Of a stretch of DNA of 64,000 nucleotides, positions 42,801-51,569 are shown one piece after another. A model generated the notes under the pieces. The model was not told the DNA's origin. It saw only the letters and a program-made list of their open reading frames with translations, and did not search any database. The position numbers were made by a program, and so were the translations under genes. The number at the start of each line of letters is the position of its first letter. Position 1 is the stretch's first letter. Origin of the DNA: Streptomyces zaomyceticus. Its GTDB lineage: Bacteria; Actinomycetota; Actinomycetes; Streptomycetales; Streptomycetaceae. The stretch spans positions 62,001 through 126,000 of the forward strand of contig NZ_BNBZ01000018.1 of assembly GCF_014656215.1 (NCBI RefSeq), written 5' to 3'.

Positions 42801-43091
42801 TCAGTGGGTCTCGGGACGGAGGACCTTGGTCCGGAGGACCGACTCGTTCAGGTTGAGCTGTCGGTCGAGCTCCTTGACGACCGCAGGCTCGGCCTGCAGG
42901 TCGATGACCGAGTAGATGCCCTCGGGCTTCTTCTTGATCTCGTAGGCCAGACGACGACGGCCCCAGGTGTCGACCTTCTCGACCTTTCCGTTGCCCTCAC
43001 GGACGACGGAGAGGAAGTTCTCGATCAGCGGGGAGACAGCGCGCTCCTCGAGATCGGGGTCGAGGATGACCATCACTTCGTAGTGACGCAT
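42801..43091 (-). CDS. rpsF: 30S ribosomal protein S6
   Basis: 96 aa. MRHYEVMVILDPDLEERAVSP, then VDTWGRRRLAYEIKKKPEGIYSVIDL, the standard S6 core. First gene of the rpsF-ssb-rpsR-rplI operon; the ATG at 43091 has AAAGGAGG about 9 nt upstream. A hairpin in its leader is noted separately. Confidence 0.98.
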   Translation of the reverse strand: MRHYEVMVILDPDLEERAVSPLIENFLSVVREGNGKVEKVDTWGRRRLAYEIKKKPEGIYSVIDLQAEPAVVKELDRQLNLNESVLRTKVLRPETH

Positions 43092-43179
43092 GTGGAACCC
43101 ACCTCCTTTGGACTCAGCGGCCACGGTCGTTCCGTGGCAGGAGGGTCGTGATGCGTAAGCAACGGTATCCGCCACCACT

Positions 43180-43212
43180 GACAGTCCCCCTCGACGAACG
43201 AGGGTCACTGTC
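43180..43212 (-). promoter_or_regulatory. Hairpin in the rpsF leader
   Basis: On the minus strand GACAGU/ACUGUC and CCCUCG/CGAGGG stems are separated by a 2x2 internal loop and closed by a UUCGU loop, about 90-120 nt before rpsF. Ribosomal operons often autoregulate through leader RNA; whether this binds S6:S18 is unknown. Confidence 0.4.
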
Positions 43213-43311
43213 GGGATCCAGGACGGACCAGGGCAGACACCGGTGCAGACCGTACAGAGTACCCGGTCATCCCCCTCCGGTTGAAATTCACCGGTGAGGG
43301 GACGCAATCTG

Positions 43312-43340
43312 TACACAACGGATGTCGGCGGCGCTACGAT
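43312..43340 (+). promoter_or_regulatory. Promoter candidate for the small membrane protein
   Basis: TACACA (43312-43317), 17-nt spacer, TACGAT (43335-43340), 36 nt before the ATG at 43377. Confidence 0.4.
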
Positions 43341-43376
43341 GCGCCGCCTTCCGGCAAGCACGCCAGGAGGTGCCCC

Positions 43377-43691
43377 ATGGCACAGGCAATGCGACCCGAC
43401 CCCGGCCACTCGCTGTTCGCCACCGACGGCAAACCCCATCCGCTCCAGGACACCCTGGTCGGAGTGACTCTGGTGATGGGCGTCCTCGCCTTCGTCACCG
43501 CGCAGTTCGACAACCTGCATCTGCTGAGTTCCTGGTCGGGCCTGATCGGCATCCTGACCGGCGCCTACGGACAGTTCATCTCCGTGACGACCCGCGAACG
43601 GTTCCTGCTGATCCTCGGACTCGGCGCGTCGGCATTCGGCTTCTACCTCGGAATGGCGCACGGCGGCCTCTTCGGCGGCCTCATCAGCTGA
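43377..43691 (+). CDS. Small integral membrane protein, three helices
   Basis: 104 aa; no family recognised with confidence. Hydrophobic segments at about 25-44, 49-67 and 77-101, with the Gly-rich end MAHGGLFGGLIS. The ATG at 43377 has AGGAGG at the right distance. It is divergent from the rpsF operon and 119 nt upstream of femX, with which it may share function or regulation. Conserved in this position in other Streptomyces as far as I recall. Confidence 0.8.
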   Translation: MAQAMRPDPGHSLFATDGKPHPLQDTLVGVTLVMGVLAFVTAQFDNLHLLSSWSGLIGILTGAYGQFISVTTRERFLLILGLGASAFGFYLGMAHGGLFGGLIS

Positions 43692-43810
43692 GCCCAGCGG
43701 CACGTCAGGGCACACGCACCCATTCGGGGCGCTCCCCGGTCACAGTAGGCTTCGGCGCGAGAGCCGGAGCCCCTGACCGATGGGGACACACCTGCCGAGG
43801 AGCGCCCCGC

Positions 43811-44929
43811 ATGAGCCTGACCCTGAGGACCATCAGTCGCGAGCAGCATCTGGGTTTCATCCAGAGCCAGCCCGCCGCGAGCCACTGCCAGGTCCCGGCA
43901 TGGGCTGATGTGAAGACGGAGTGGCGCTCGGAGAACCTCGGATGGTTCGACAAGAACGGCGAACTCGTCGGCGTCGGTCTGGTGCTCTACCGCCAGCTCC
44001 CGAAGATCAAGCGCTACCTCGCCTATCTGCCCGAGGGCCCGGTCATCAACTGGCACGCGCCCAACCTCGACGACTGGCTGCAGCCGATGCTGGCGCACCT
44101 CAAGCAGCAGGGCGCCTTCTCCGTGAAGATGGGCCCGCCGGTCGTCATCCGGCGCTGGGACTCGGCCGCCATCAAGTCCGGCATCCAGGACCCGGACGTC
44201 AAGCGCCTCAAGGACGTCGAAGCCACCCACATCGAGCCGCGCGCCTTCGAGGTCGCGGACCGGCTCCGGAAGATGGGCTGGCAGCAGGCCGAGGACGGCG
44301 GCGCCGGCTTCGGCGACGTGCAGCCCCGCTACGTCTTCCAGGTCCCGCTCGCGAACCGCTCGCTCGACGACGTCCTCAAGGGCTTCAACCAGCTGTGGCG
44401 CCGCAACATCAAGAAGGCCGAGAAGGCCGGTGTCGAGGTCGTCCAGGGTGGCTACGAGGACCTGGCCGAGTGGCAGCGGCTCTACGAGATCACGGCCGTC
44501 CGTGACCACTTCCGGCCGCGCCCGCTCTCGTACTTCCAGCGCATGTGGACCGTCCTCAACAACGAGGACCCCAACCGCATGCGGCTGTACTTCGCCCGCC
44601 ACGACGGCGTGAACCTCTCCGCGGCGACGATGCTCGTCGTCGGCGGCCACGTCTGGTACTCCTACGGCGCCTCCGACAACATCGGCCGTGAGGTCCGGCC
44701 CTCGAACGCGATGCAGTGGCGGATGCTGCGCGACGCCTACGCGATGGGCGCGACCGTCTACGACCTGCGCGGCATCTCCGACTCGCTCGACGAGACCGAC
44801 CACCTCTTCGGACTCATCCAGTTCAAGGTGGGCACGGGCGGCGAGGCCGTCGAGTACGTCGGCGAGTGGGACTTCCCGCTGAACAAGCTGCTGCACAAGG
44901 CGCTCGACATCTACATGTCGCGCCGCTGA
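43811..44929 (+). CDS. femX: FemX-type aminoacyltransferase (peptidoglycan bridge)
   Basis: 372 aa, FemABX family. Two GNAT-like subdomains are evident: the first with LYRQLPKIKRYLAYLPEGPVINW, the second with FNQLWRRNIKKAEKAGVEVVQGGYEDLAEWQRLYEITAVRDHFRPRP, a hallmark Fem block, and DLRGISDSLDETDHLFGLIQFKVGTGGEAVEYVGEWDFPLN near the end. In S. coelicolor FemX adds the single Gly of the interpeptide bridge from Gly-tRNA (known). It heads a cell-wall cluster with an alanine-racemase-like gene 103 nt downstream. Confidence 0.95.
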   Translation: MSLTLRTISREQHLGFIQSQPAASHCQVPAWADVKTEWRSENLGWFDKNGELVGVGLVLYRQLPKIKRYLAYLPEGPVINWHAPNLDDWLQPMLAHLKQQGAFSVKMGPPVVIRRWDSAAIKSGIQDPDVKRLKDVEATHIEPRAFEVADRLRKMGWQQAEDGGAGFGDVQPRYVFQVPLANRSLDDVLKGFNQLWRRNIKKAEKAGVEVVQGGYEDLAEWQRLYEITAVRDHFRPRPLSYFQRMWTVLNNEDPNRMRLYFARHDGVNLSAATMLVVGGHVWYSYGASDNIGREVRPSNAMQWRMLRDAYAMGATVYDLRGISDSLDETDHLFGLIQFKVGTGGEAVEYVGEWDFPLNKLLHKALDIYMSRR

Positions 44930-45032
44930 TCCCTCACGTCGCGGCGCCGACCCCTGTCGTGTCGCCGACGTTTCCGTAGTCTCGTACATACCTTTGATAC
45001 ACCGCTGCCATCAGAAAGGTTCCGGGCCGGCC

Positions 45033-46064
45033 ATGGCGCTCTCCCTCTACGTCGACACCGCTCGCTGGCGCGCGCACCAGAAGACCGTCATCGACCAGTT
45101 CCCAGGTGTGATCCCGGTCTGCAAGGGCAATGGCTACGGCTTCGGCCACGAGCGCCTCGCGGACGAGGCGGCCCGGTTCGGCGCCGACATGCTCGCCGTG
45201 GGCACCACGTACGAGGCCGCGAAGATCAAGGACTGGTTCAGCGGCGATCTGCTGGTCCTCACCCCGTTCCGCCGTGGTGAAGAACCGGTTCCGCTGCCCG
45301 ACCGGGTCATCCGCTCGGTGTCGTCCGTGGACGGCGTCCACGCCCTCGTGGGCGCCCGGGTCGTCATCGAGTGCATGAGCTCGATGAAGCGCCACGGCGT
45401 CCGCGAGGAGGAGCTCCAGCAGCTCCACTCCGCCATCGAGGACGTACGCCTGGAGGGCTTCGCGCTCCACCTCCCGCTGGACCGCCCCGACGGCACCGAC
45501 GCCGTCGAGGAGGTCATCGGCTGGATGGACCGGCTGCGGGCCGCCAGGCTGCCGCTGCACACCATGTTCGTCAGCCACCTGCGGGCCCAGGAGCAGGCCA
45601 GGCTCCAGCAGCAGTTCCCGCAGACCCGCTTCCGCGCCCGTATCGGCACCCGGCTGTGGCTGGGCGACCACGAGGCCACGGAGTACCGGGGTGCGGTCCT
45701 CGACGTGACCCGGGTCGCCAAGGGCGACCGGTTCGGCTACCGCCAGCAGAAGGCCGCGTCGGACGGCTGGCTGGTCGTCGTGGCCGGCGGCACCTCGCAC
45801 GGTGTGGGCCTGGAGGCCCCCAAGGCGATGCACGGCGTCATGCCGCGCGCCAAGGGCGTCGCACGGGCCGGTCTCGCCACCGTCAACCGGAACCTCTCGC
45901 CCTTCGTCTGGGCCGGCAAGCAGCGCTGGTTCGCCGAGCCGCCGCACATGCAGGTGTCGATCCTGTTCGTGCCGTCCGACGCCCAGGAGCCGCGCGTGGG
46001 CGACGAACTCGTCGCCCATCTGCGCCACACCACGACGCAGTTCGACCGGCTCGTCGAGCGCTGA
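45033..46064 (+). CDS. Alanine-racemase-like fold-III PLP protein
   Basis: 343 aa. The PLP Lys31 sits in the motif VCKGNGYGFG of alanine racemases, and the barrel runs through RLEGFALHLPLDRP and MFVSHLRAQEQ. The C-terminal beta domain is about as long as in Alr, but I could not confirm the second catalytic Tyr. The placement right after femX suggests a role in amino-acid supply or modification for peptidoglycan. A separate canonical alr elsewhere would be expected. Start 45033 fits the family length. Confidence 0.85.
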   Translation: MALSLYVDTARWRAHQKTVIDQFPGVIPVCKGNGYGFGHERLADEAARFGADMLAVGTTYEAAKIKDWFSGDLLVLTPFRRGEEPVPLPDRVIRSVSSVDGVHALVGARVVIECMSSMKRHGVREEELQQLHSAIEDVRLEGFALHLPLDRPDGTDAVEEVIGWMDRLRAARLPLHTMFVSHLRAQEQARLQQQFPQTRFRARIGTRLWLGDHEATEYRGAVLDVTRVAKGDRFGYRQQKAASDGWLVVVAGGTSHGVGLEAPKAMHGVMPRAKGVARAGLATVNRNLSPFVWAGKQRWFAEPPHMQVSILFVPSDAQEPRVGDELVAHLRHTTTQFDRLVER

Positions 46065-46079
46065 GCCGGCCGGTACCGC

Positions 46080-47597
46080 TCACCCCCGGGGACCCTGGTC
46101 CCCGGGGGTTCCCCATTCCACCCGCGGGCCGTCCTCGGCCGCCGGGGCCGCGTGCCGGGCCGGATGGGCGGCCCTGCCCGCCACGAAGACGTCCTCCGCG
46201 CCGTCCAGGACGCCCCCCGAGGGGTCGTCCGCGCCGTCCTGCCGTACCGGATCCTTCTCGGGCGCCAGGATGTCCCGTACGACCATCGCGCACAGGTACA
46301 GGGTGCCGAGCAGGTGCAGCACGATCGCGAACTGGTAGCCGTCCACCGGCAGTCCCTGCTTGCTGTTGCCGCTGGTCGTGAACGCCAGGTACATCCAGAC
46401 GCCCACGAAGTACGTGACCTCGCAGGCCTGCCAGACGAGGAAGTCGCGCCAGCGCGGCCGGGCGAGCGCCGCCAGCGGCACCAGCCACAGGACGTACTGC
46501 GGTGAGTAGACCTTGTTGGTCAGCACGAACGCGGCGACGATCAGGAACGCCAGCTGCGCGAAGCGGGGCCTGCGGGGCGCCGTGAACGCCAGGTGGGCGA
46601 GTCCGGCGACCGCCACCAGCATCAGCAGCAGCGCGTAGAGGTTCGCCCGGTCCGGCTGGATCGAGTCGCCCGTCCGCTGGCTGATCAGCAGCCACACCGA
46701 GCCGAAGTCGACGTTCCTGCGCATGCTGAAGAGGTAGAACTGCTTCCATCCCTCGGGGGCCAGCAGCATCACGGGCAGGTTCACCACCAGCCAGGAACCG
46801 GCGAAGCCGAGGACGGCGGTGCCGTACTCCCGCCACTTCCCGGCCCGCCAGCAGAGCAGCAGCAACGGGCAGAGGAGCAGGACCGGGTAGAGCTTGGCGG
46901 CGGTGGCGAGGCCGAGCAGGATTCCGAAGGCCAGCGGACGCTCGCGCGACCACATCAGCATCGCGGCGGCGGTCAGCGCGACGGCCAGTATGTCCCAGTT
47001 GATCGTGGCGGTCAGCGCGATCGAGGGCGCCAGGGCGACGAGCAGCCCGTCCCAGGGACGCAGACGGTGTGTCCGGGCCACACAGACCGCGAGGACGGCC
47101 GCGCAGACCATCAGCAGACCGGCGTTGGCCAGCCAGAAAGCCTGCTCCTGCTGCATGGTGTCGCCGCCGCCCGGCGTCAGCCAGGCCGCGACCTCCATGA
47201 AGAGACCGGTCAGGACCGGGTACTCCAGGAACGGTATGTCGCCGCCCAGCCGGTCGAAGTAGGGCACCAGGCCGTCGGCGAAGCCCCGCCCGGAGAACAG
47301 ATGCGGGATGTCGGAGTAGCACGCGTGGGTGTACTGCGAGGTCGTGCCGCGGAACCAGGCCCAGTTGTAACAGGGCAGCTTCTGCACCATGCCGAGGGCG
47401 AACATGCCGATGGCCACGAGGGCGATCACCCGCACCGGCGTCAGCTGGCCGGTGCCGGTCACCGCCCTGCGGCCGTAGGGGCCGCCGATCAGCTCGCTGC
47501 CCGCGGCGGCCACCTTGTCCCGGTGGGTGGGGATGACCGTCTGCGAGCGGCCCTTCGGCCGGTCCTGCGGCGCGCTCGTCTTCTGGAGGCTCGGCAT
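46080..47597 (-). CDS. GT87-family (DUF2029) membrane glycosyltransferase
   Basis: 505 aa with about 12 helices and the N-terminal loop-rich block RGFADGLVPYFDRLGGDIPFLEYPVLTGLFMEV containing the acidic residues (D and E of DIPFLEYP) expected for polyprenyl-phosphate-sugar transferases. Mycobacterial relatives of this family add mannose or arabinose from lipid donors (PimE-type). The last codons overlap a terminator hairpin. It lies downstream of the penicillin-binding protein gene, separated by another hairpin. Confidence 0.9.
   Translation of the reverse strand: MPSLQKTSAPQDRPKGRSQTVIPTHRDKVAAAGSELIGGPYGRRAVTGTGQLTPVRVIALVAIGMFALGMVQKLPCYNWAWFRGTTSQYTHACYSDIPHLFSGRGFADGLVPYFDRLGGDIPFLEYPVLTGLFMEVAAWLTPGGGDTMQQEQAFWLANAGLLMVCAAVLAVCVARTHRLRPWDGLLVALAPSIALTATINWDILAVALTAAAMLMWSRERPLAFGILLGLATAAKLYPVLLLCPLLLLCWRAGKWREYGTAVLGFAGSWLVVNLPVMLLAPEGWKQFYLFSMRRNVDFGSVWLLISQRTGDSIQPDRANLYALLLMLVAVAGLAHLAFTAPRRPRFAQLAFLIVAAFVLTNKVYSPQYVLWLVPLAALARPRWRDFLVWQACEVTYFVGVWMYLAFTTSGNSKQGLPVDGYQFAIVLHLLGTLYLCAMVVRDILAPEKDPVRQDGADDPSGGVLDGAEDVFVAGRAAHPARHAAPAAEDGPRVEWGTPGDQGPRG
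46082..46109. terminator. Hairpin between the racemase-like and GT87 genes
   Basis: acccccggggacc (46082-46094) pairs with ggtccccgggggt (46097-46109). The minus-strand copy encodes the last residues (GDQGPRG) of the GT87 protein, so the terminator is partly coding. Confidence 0.85.
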
Positions 47598-47631
47598 GGG
47601 GACATCCTGCCGTACGTCTCCGGGAAAACGG

Positions 47632-47688
47632 CGAGGGCCGCCGCGGCCGGCCCGTACGGAAGGTACGGAGCGGACGCGACGGCCCTCG
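47632..47688 (-). terminator. Two-level hairpin between the PBP and GT87 genes
   Basis: Outer arms 47632-47645 and 47675-47688 (14 bp, one G-T) enclose an inner ccgtac/gtacgg stem. It should attenuate or end the PBP transcript before GT87. Confidence 0.7.
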
Positions 47689-47709
47689 GGGAAGTGCCCC
47701 GGCCGAGGA

Positions 47710-50469
47710 TCAGGGAACCCAGGTCCCGTCGTTGGGCCGGCCGTTCCCGCCGCCGGGCCCGTTGTCGTCCGTCGGTGTGCCGGTCGGCGACGCGGTGCCG
47801 GTGGTGGGTGGCGTGGTGGTGGGCTGCCCGGTGTTGCCACCGGGGTTGCCCGGTTCCCCGGTGTTGTTGCAGTCCCAGTCCCACACGCCACAGGTCGTCT
47901 TGCCCGGCTTCGGCGTCTTGGTCGGCGGGGGAGTCGTCGTCGGCGTGGTCGGGGGAGTCGTCGTCGGCGTCGCCGTGGTCTCGGTCGGCGTCGGCGTGGC
48001 CGTCGGCGTCGGCGTCGGGCTGTTGGCGCCACCGCCGAAGACGGGCTCGGCGCCCTCCAGCTTCTCCGGCTCCGGGAAGCTCTTGACCGGGTAGCTCTCC
48101 ACGGCCCCGGACATGTAGTCCTGCCAGATCCGGGACGGGAACGAAGAACCGTGGATCTTCGGCTGGTCACCCGTGCCGAACATCTTCTCGAACTGGCGCC
48201 CCTTCTTCGTCTCGTCGTCGTCGAAGCGGTACATGTCGATCGCGGTCGACAGCTGCGGGGTGTAACCCACGAACCAGGCCGACTTGTTGCCGTCGGTCGT
48301 ACCGGTCTTGCCGGCCACCTGGCGGCCCGGGATCCGCGCCTTCTTGCCGGTGCCCTCGTCGTCGTCCACGACGGACCGGAGGACGTCGGTGACGTTGTTG
48401 GCGACGGCGGGGGTGAAGGCGTTCTTCGTCTTCTCCTCGTGCTTCTTGTAGACGACCCCCTCCTTCTTCACCATCTCCACCGAGTAGGGGTCGTTCTGCT
48501 TGCCCTGGTTGGCGAAGGTGGCGTAGGCGCCGGCCATGCGGATGGCACTGGGGCTGGAGATACCGAGGGAGAAGGAGGGCACCTCGCCCTGGACGAGCGA
48601 GTCGGGGCGCAGGCCCGCGTTGATGGCGGCGTCACGGACCTTGTCGATGCCGACGTCCATGCCGAGCTGCACGTACGGCGAGTTCGCCGACTTGACCATG
48701 GCCCTGCGCAGGGTCATGTCCTTGTAGCTCGCGTCGTCGTCATTGGTCTGGCGCCACTCCTCGCCCTTCTCGTTGTGCCAGATGTCGCCGTTGTACTTGC
48801 GGATCGTCAGCTTGTTCTTGCCGGAGTAGCGGCTCTTGTCCGGGTCGACGATCGTGCGGGTGGACGCGTCCTGGGTCTCGCCCAGATCCTTGTCCCGGAC
48901 GCCGTCCGCCATCGCGGCGGCGAGCACGAAGGGCTTGAACGTCGAACCGACCTGGGCGCCGGTGTTGTCGGCGTTGCTCCGGAAGTGCTTGGTCGCGTCG
49001 ACACCACCGTAGAGGGCGACGATCTTGCCGGTCGCCGTGTCGACGGAGGCGCCGCCGAACTGCACGTTCGTGTCCGTCTTCGGGCGCTTCTTCGGGTCGA
49101 TGTACTCGTCCAGGATCTTCGTGACCGACTTCTCGAGAGCGTTCACCTTCTTCTTGTCGAAGGTGGTGAAGATCTCGTACCCGCCCCGCTCCAGGTCCTG
49201 CTCGGTGATGCCGAACTGGGCCTTGACGTTCGCCTTGGCGGTGGTGACCAGATAACCGATCTGACCGCTCAGGTTGGCGCTCTTCTTGGGGCCCTCGACC
49301 TTGGGGAACGTCGTGTACTTCGCACGCTCCTCGGCCTGGAGGTGCCCGTCGTTCGTCATCTCGTCGAGGATCCACTTCCACCGCTTGGTGGCACGGTCCG
49401 TGTTCTTCTCGGGCGTGGCCTCGGAGTCGATCTCGGGGTAGCCGGCGGGGTCGTAGTACGTCGCGCCCTTGAGGACCGCGGCGAGCAGCGCCGACTGGCT
49501 GGGGTTGAGCTTCTCGGCGTCCGTGTTGAAGTAGGCGCGGGCCGCCGCCTGAACACCGTAGGCTCCGCGCCCGTAGTACGCGGTGTTCAGATAGCCGGCC
49601 ATGATTTCTTCCTTGTCGACCTCGCCGCCGACCTTCATGGAGATGAAGAGTTCCTTCACCTTCCGGCTGAGGGTCTGCGACTGGTCGTCAAGGCGGTTGT
49701 TCTTCACGTACTGCTGGGTGATCGTCGAGCCACCCTGGGTCTCGCCGCCCTTGGCCATGTTCCACACGGCGCGGCCGATACCCATGGGGTCGATCCCGGA
49801 GTCGTCCCAGAACGTCTTGTTCTCGGCCGAGATCACCGCGTTCTGCATGGCCTTCGGGATCTTCGCGAACGGGACGATCTGACGGTTCGTGCCGCTGCCC
49901 GTCGCGACCATCCGGGTCCCGTCGGCCCAGTAGTAGATGTTGTTCTGCGACTTCGCGGTCAGAGCCTCATTGGGGATCTCCACCTGCGAGTACGCGAAAG
50001 TGGCCGCGCCCATCAGGCTCGCCGCGAAGAACAGGAACGTGCCCGTCACGAGCTTCCACGACGGCATCCAGCGACGCCAGCCGTACTTGCCGTACCTCGG
50101 GTAGTCGATCGCCCGCTTCTTGCCCGGCGGCCGACCGCCGGGGCCACGCCCGGGACCGCTGCCACGGCCTCCACCGCCGCCGCCACGCCGTCCGCCCCCG
50201 GGGCCACCAGGGCCTCCGGGACCGGCTTCGGCCCCCTTCCGGCGGCTGCCGCGCTGGGCGGCCCTCCGGGCCTCCGCGCGGCCCCCATAGGGACGCTGTT
50301 CCTCCCCGTGGGAGGCAGCGGGCCCGTACGAGGCCGACGGGGCCCCCGTACCGACATCCTGGGCCGGGGCCGACCTGCGGCCCACCGGCTGCTGGGCAGC
50401 GCGCCGTGCCGCCGCGCGACCGCCCGTCGGCGGCTGCTGCGGCGGCATTTTGCGACGATGCTCGCTCAT
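47710..50469 (-). CDS. Bifunctional penicillin-binding protein (class A)
   Basis: 919 aa. Cytosolic Arg/Gly/Pro-rich N-terminus (1-135), one TM helix at about 139-160, glycosyltransferase GT51 domain with catalytic Glu216 in SAENKTFW and GGSTITQQ, then the transpeptidase domain with GSTFKP (nucleophile Ser near 510), SANS and KTGT near 719. A Pro/Thr-rich tail of about 100 residues ends the protein. It polymerises and cross-links peptidoglycan. ATG 50469 has GAGGAG about 9 nt upstream. It is divergent from padR. Confidence 0.95.
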   Translation of the reverse strand: MSEHRRKMPPQQPPTGGRAAARRAAQQPVGRRSAPAQDVGTGAPSASYGPAASHGEEQRPYGGRAEARRAAQRGSRRKGAEAGPGGPGGPGGGRRGGGGGGRGSGPGRGPGGRPPGKKRAIDYPRYGKYGWRRWMPSWKLVTGTFLFFAASLMGAATFAYSQVEIPNEALTAKSQNNIYYWADGTRMVATGSGTNRQIVPFAKIPKAMQNAVISAENKTFWDDSGIDPMGIGRAVWNMAKGGETQGGSTITQQYVKNNRLDDQSQTLSRKVKELFISMKVGGEVDKEEIMAGYLNTAYYGRGAYGVQAAARAYFNTDAEKLNPSQSALLAAVLKGATYYDPAGYPEIDSEATPEKNTDRATKRWKWILDEMTNDGHLQAEERAKYTTFPKVEGPKKSANLSGQIGYLVTTAKANVKAQFGITEQDLERGGYEIFTTFDKKKVNALEKSVTKILDEYIDPKKRPKTDTNVQFGGASVDTATGKIVALYGGVDATKHFRSNADNTGAQVGSTFKPFVLAAAMADGVRDKDLGETQDASTRTIVDPDKSRYSGKNKLTIRKYNGDIWHNEKGEEWRQTNDDDASYKDMTLRRAMVKSANSPYVQLGMDVGIDKVRDAAINAGLRPDSLVQGEVPSFSLGISSPSAIRMAGAYATFANQGKQNDPYSVEMVKKEGVVYKKHEEKTKNAFTPAVANNVTDVLRSVVDDDEGTGKKARIPGRQVAGKTGTTDGNKSAWFVGYTPQLSTAIDMYRFDDDETKKGRQFEKMFGTGDQPKIHGSSFPSRIWQDYMSGAVESYPVKSFPEPEKLEGAEPVFGGGANSPTPTPTATPTPTETTATPTTTPPTTPTTTPPPTKTPKPGKTTCGVWDWDCNNTGEPGNPGGNTGQPTTTPPTTGTASPTGTPTDDNGPGGGNGRPNDGTWVP

Positions 50470-50745
50470 CGAACGACTACTCCTCGGGCAGGCACTTACG
50501 CCTGGAAGCGGCAGTTGAGTTCCGGTCCCCCCGAAATGCGCACGTCCGGAACCCCATCGGAGGTCCCTCCGTCCGCAGCCGGTCACCCGGAGCACTGACG
50601 CCCCACGGCATCGCTCGGTTCCCGGTGTTCTGCATGCCGCACAGACTACGCACGGCCAAAACCCACAGAGAGCCGGAGTTCACCCCAAATCAGGCAAGTC
50701 GATCGCTGTGAATTGACGATGTGACGCCGGTCACGGCGGTCCCAC

Positions 50746-50774
50746 TTGTCGAGACAGGGAGGCCGTTCTATCGT
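50746..50774 (+). promoter_or_regulatory. Promoter candidate for padR-ino1
   Basis: TTGTCG (50746-50751), 17-nt spacer, TATCGT (50769-50774). The predicted transcription start falls inside the palindrome that follows. Confidence 0.5.
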
Positions 50775-50804
50775 GCTGATGTATCGAGTCGATACATCAG
50801 CACG
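50772..50804. promoter_or_regulatory. Perfect 33-bp palindrome, likely PadR operator
   Basis: 16-1-16 inverted repeat centred at 50788, with inner core ATGTATCGA-G-TCGATACAT. It lies 36 nt before padR and overlaps the -10 region, so PadR probably represses its own transcription. The rest of the 371-nt gap 50470-50840 shows nothing recognisable. Confidence 0.85.
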
Positions 50805-50840
50805 GCATAAGAGCCCCGAAGGCGGAGGAGGAGGCGACGA

Positions 50841-51521
50841 ATGAGCAGACGCTCCGGCATCCTCGAGTTCGCCGTTCTCGGCCTGCTGCGCGAGGCTCCG
50901 ATGCACGGGTACGAGCTGCGGAAGCGCCTCAACACCTCGCTGGGCGTCTTCCGGGCCTTCAGCTACGGAACGCTGTATCCCTGCCTCAAGACGCTGGTCG
51001 CCAACGGCTGGTTGATCGAGGAACCGGGCAGTGCTCCCGAGGAGGCCCTGGCCGCTTCACTCGCAGGACGCCGAGCCAAGATCGTCTACCGGTTGACGGC
51101 CGCGGGTAAGGAGCACTTCGAGGAGCTCCTCTCCCACACCGGCCCGGACGCCTGGGAGGACGAGCACTTCGCCGCACGCTTCGCCTTCTTCGGGCAGACC
51201 GAGCGCGAGGTGCGGATGCGCGTCCTCGAGGGCCGCCGCAGCCGGCTGGAGGAGCGTCTGGAGAAGATGCGCGCCTCCCTGGCACGGACCCGCGAGCGCC
51301 TCGACGACTACACGCTTGAGCTGCAGCGCCACGGTATGGAGTCCGTGGAGCGCGAAGTGCGCTGGCTGAACGAGCTCATCGAGAGCGAGCGGGCAGGGCG
51401 GGATCAACGATCCGGCCCCGACGCCCCCGCTCTGCACGACAACGATTCTGGAGAGACGGGCGGCCTGCCCCGGCACGGGGGCAGTACCCGGCCGGATCCG
51501 TCCGACGACACCGCCAAGTGA
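50841..51521 (+). CDS. PadR-family transcriptional regulator
   Basis: 226 aa. PadR winged helix at about 5-85 (LEFAVLGLLREAPMHGYELRKRLN, SYGTLYPCLKTLVANGWL), then a long coiled-coil-like helical region (130-190) used for dimerisation. The start has GGAGGAGGAGG upstream. A perfect palindrome in its promoter is the probable operator. It is followed 48 nt later by ino1 with no terminator, so the two may be co-transcribed and PadR may control inositol synthesis. Confidence 0.93.
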   Translation: MSRRSGILEFAVLGLLREAPMHGYELRKRLNTSLGVFRAFSYGTLYPCLKTLVANGWLIEEPGSAPEEALAASLAGRRAKIVYRLTAAGKEHFEELLSHTGPDAWEDEHFAARFAFFGQTEREVRMRVLEGRRSRLEERLEKMRASLARTRERLDDYTLELQRHGMESVEREVRWLNELIESERAGRDQRSGPDAPALHDNDSGETGGLPRHGGSTRPDPSDDTAK

Positions 51522-51569
51522 AACCCTGCGCACAGCAGGGCTTCCACGATCTAACAGGGAGCAACCGGA

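Noticed and set aside
47515..50598. Plus-strand open frame of about 1000 codons opposite the penicillin-binding protein
   Set aside because: Antisense to a protein with complete GT51 and transpeptidase motifs; the translated sequence has no coherent fold.
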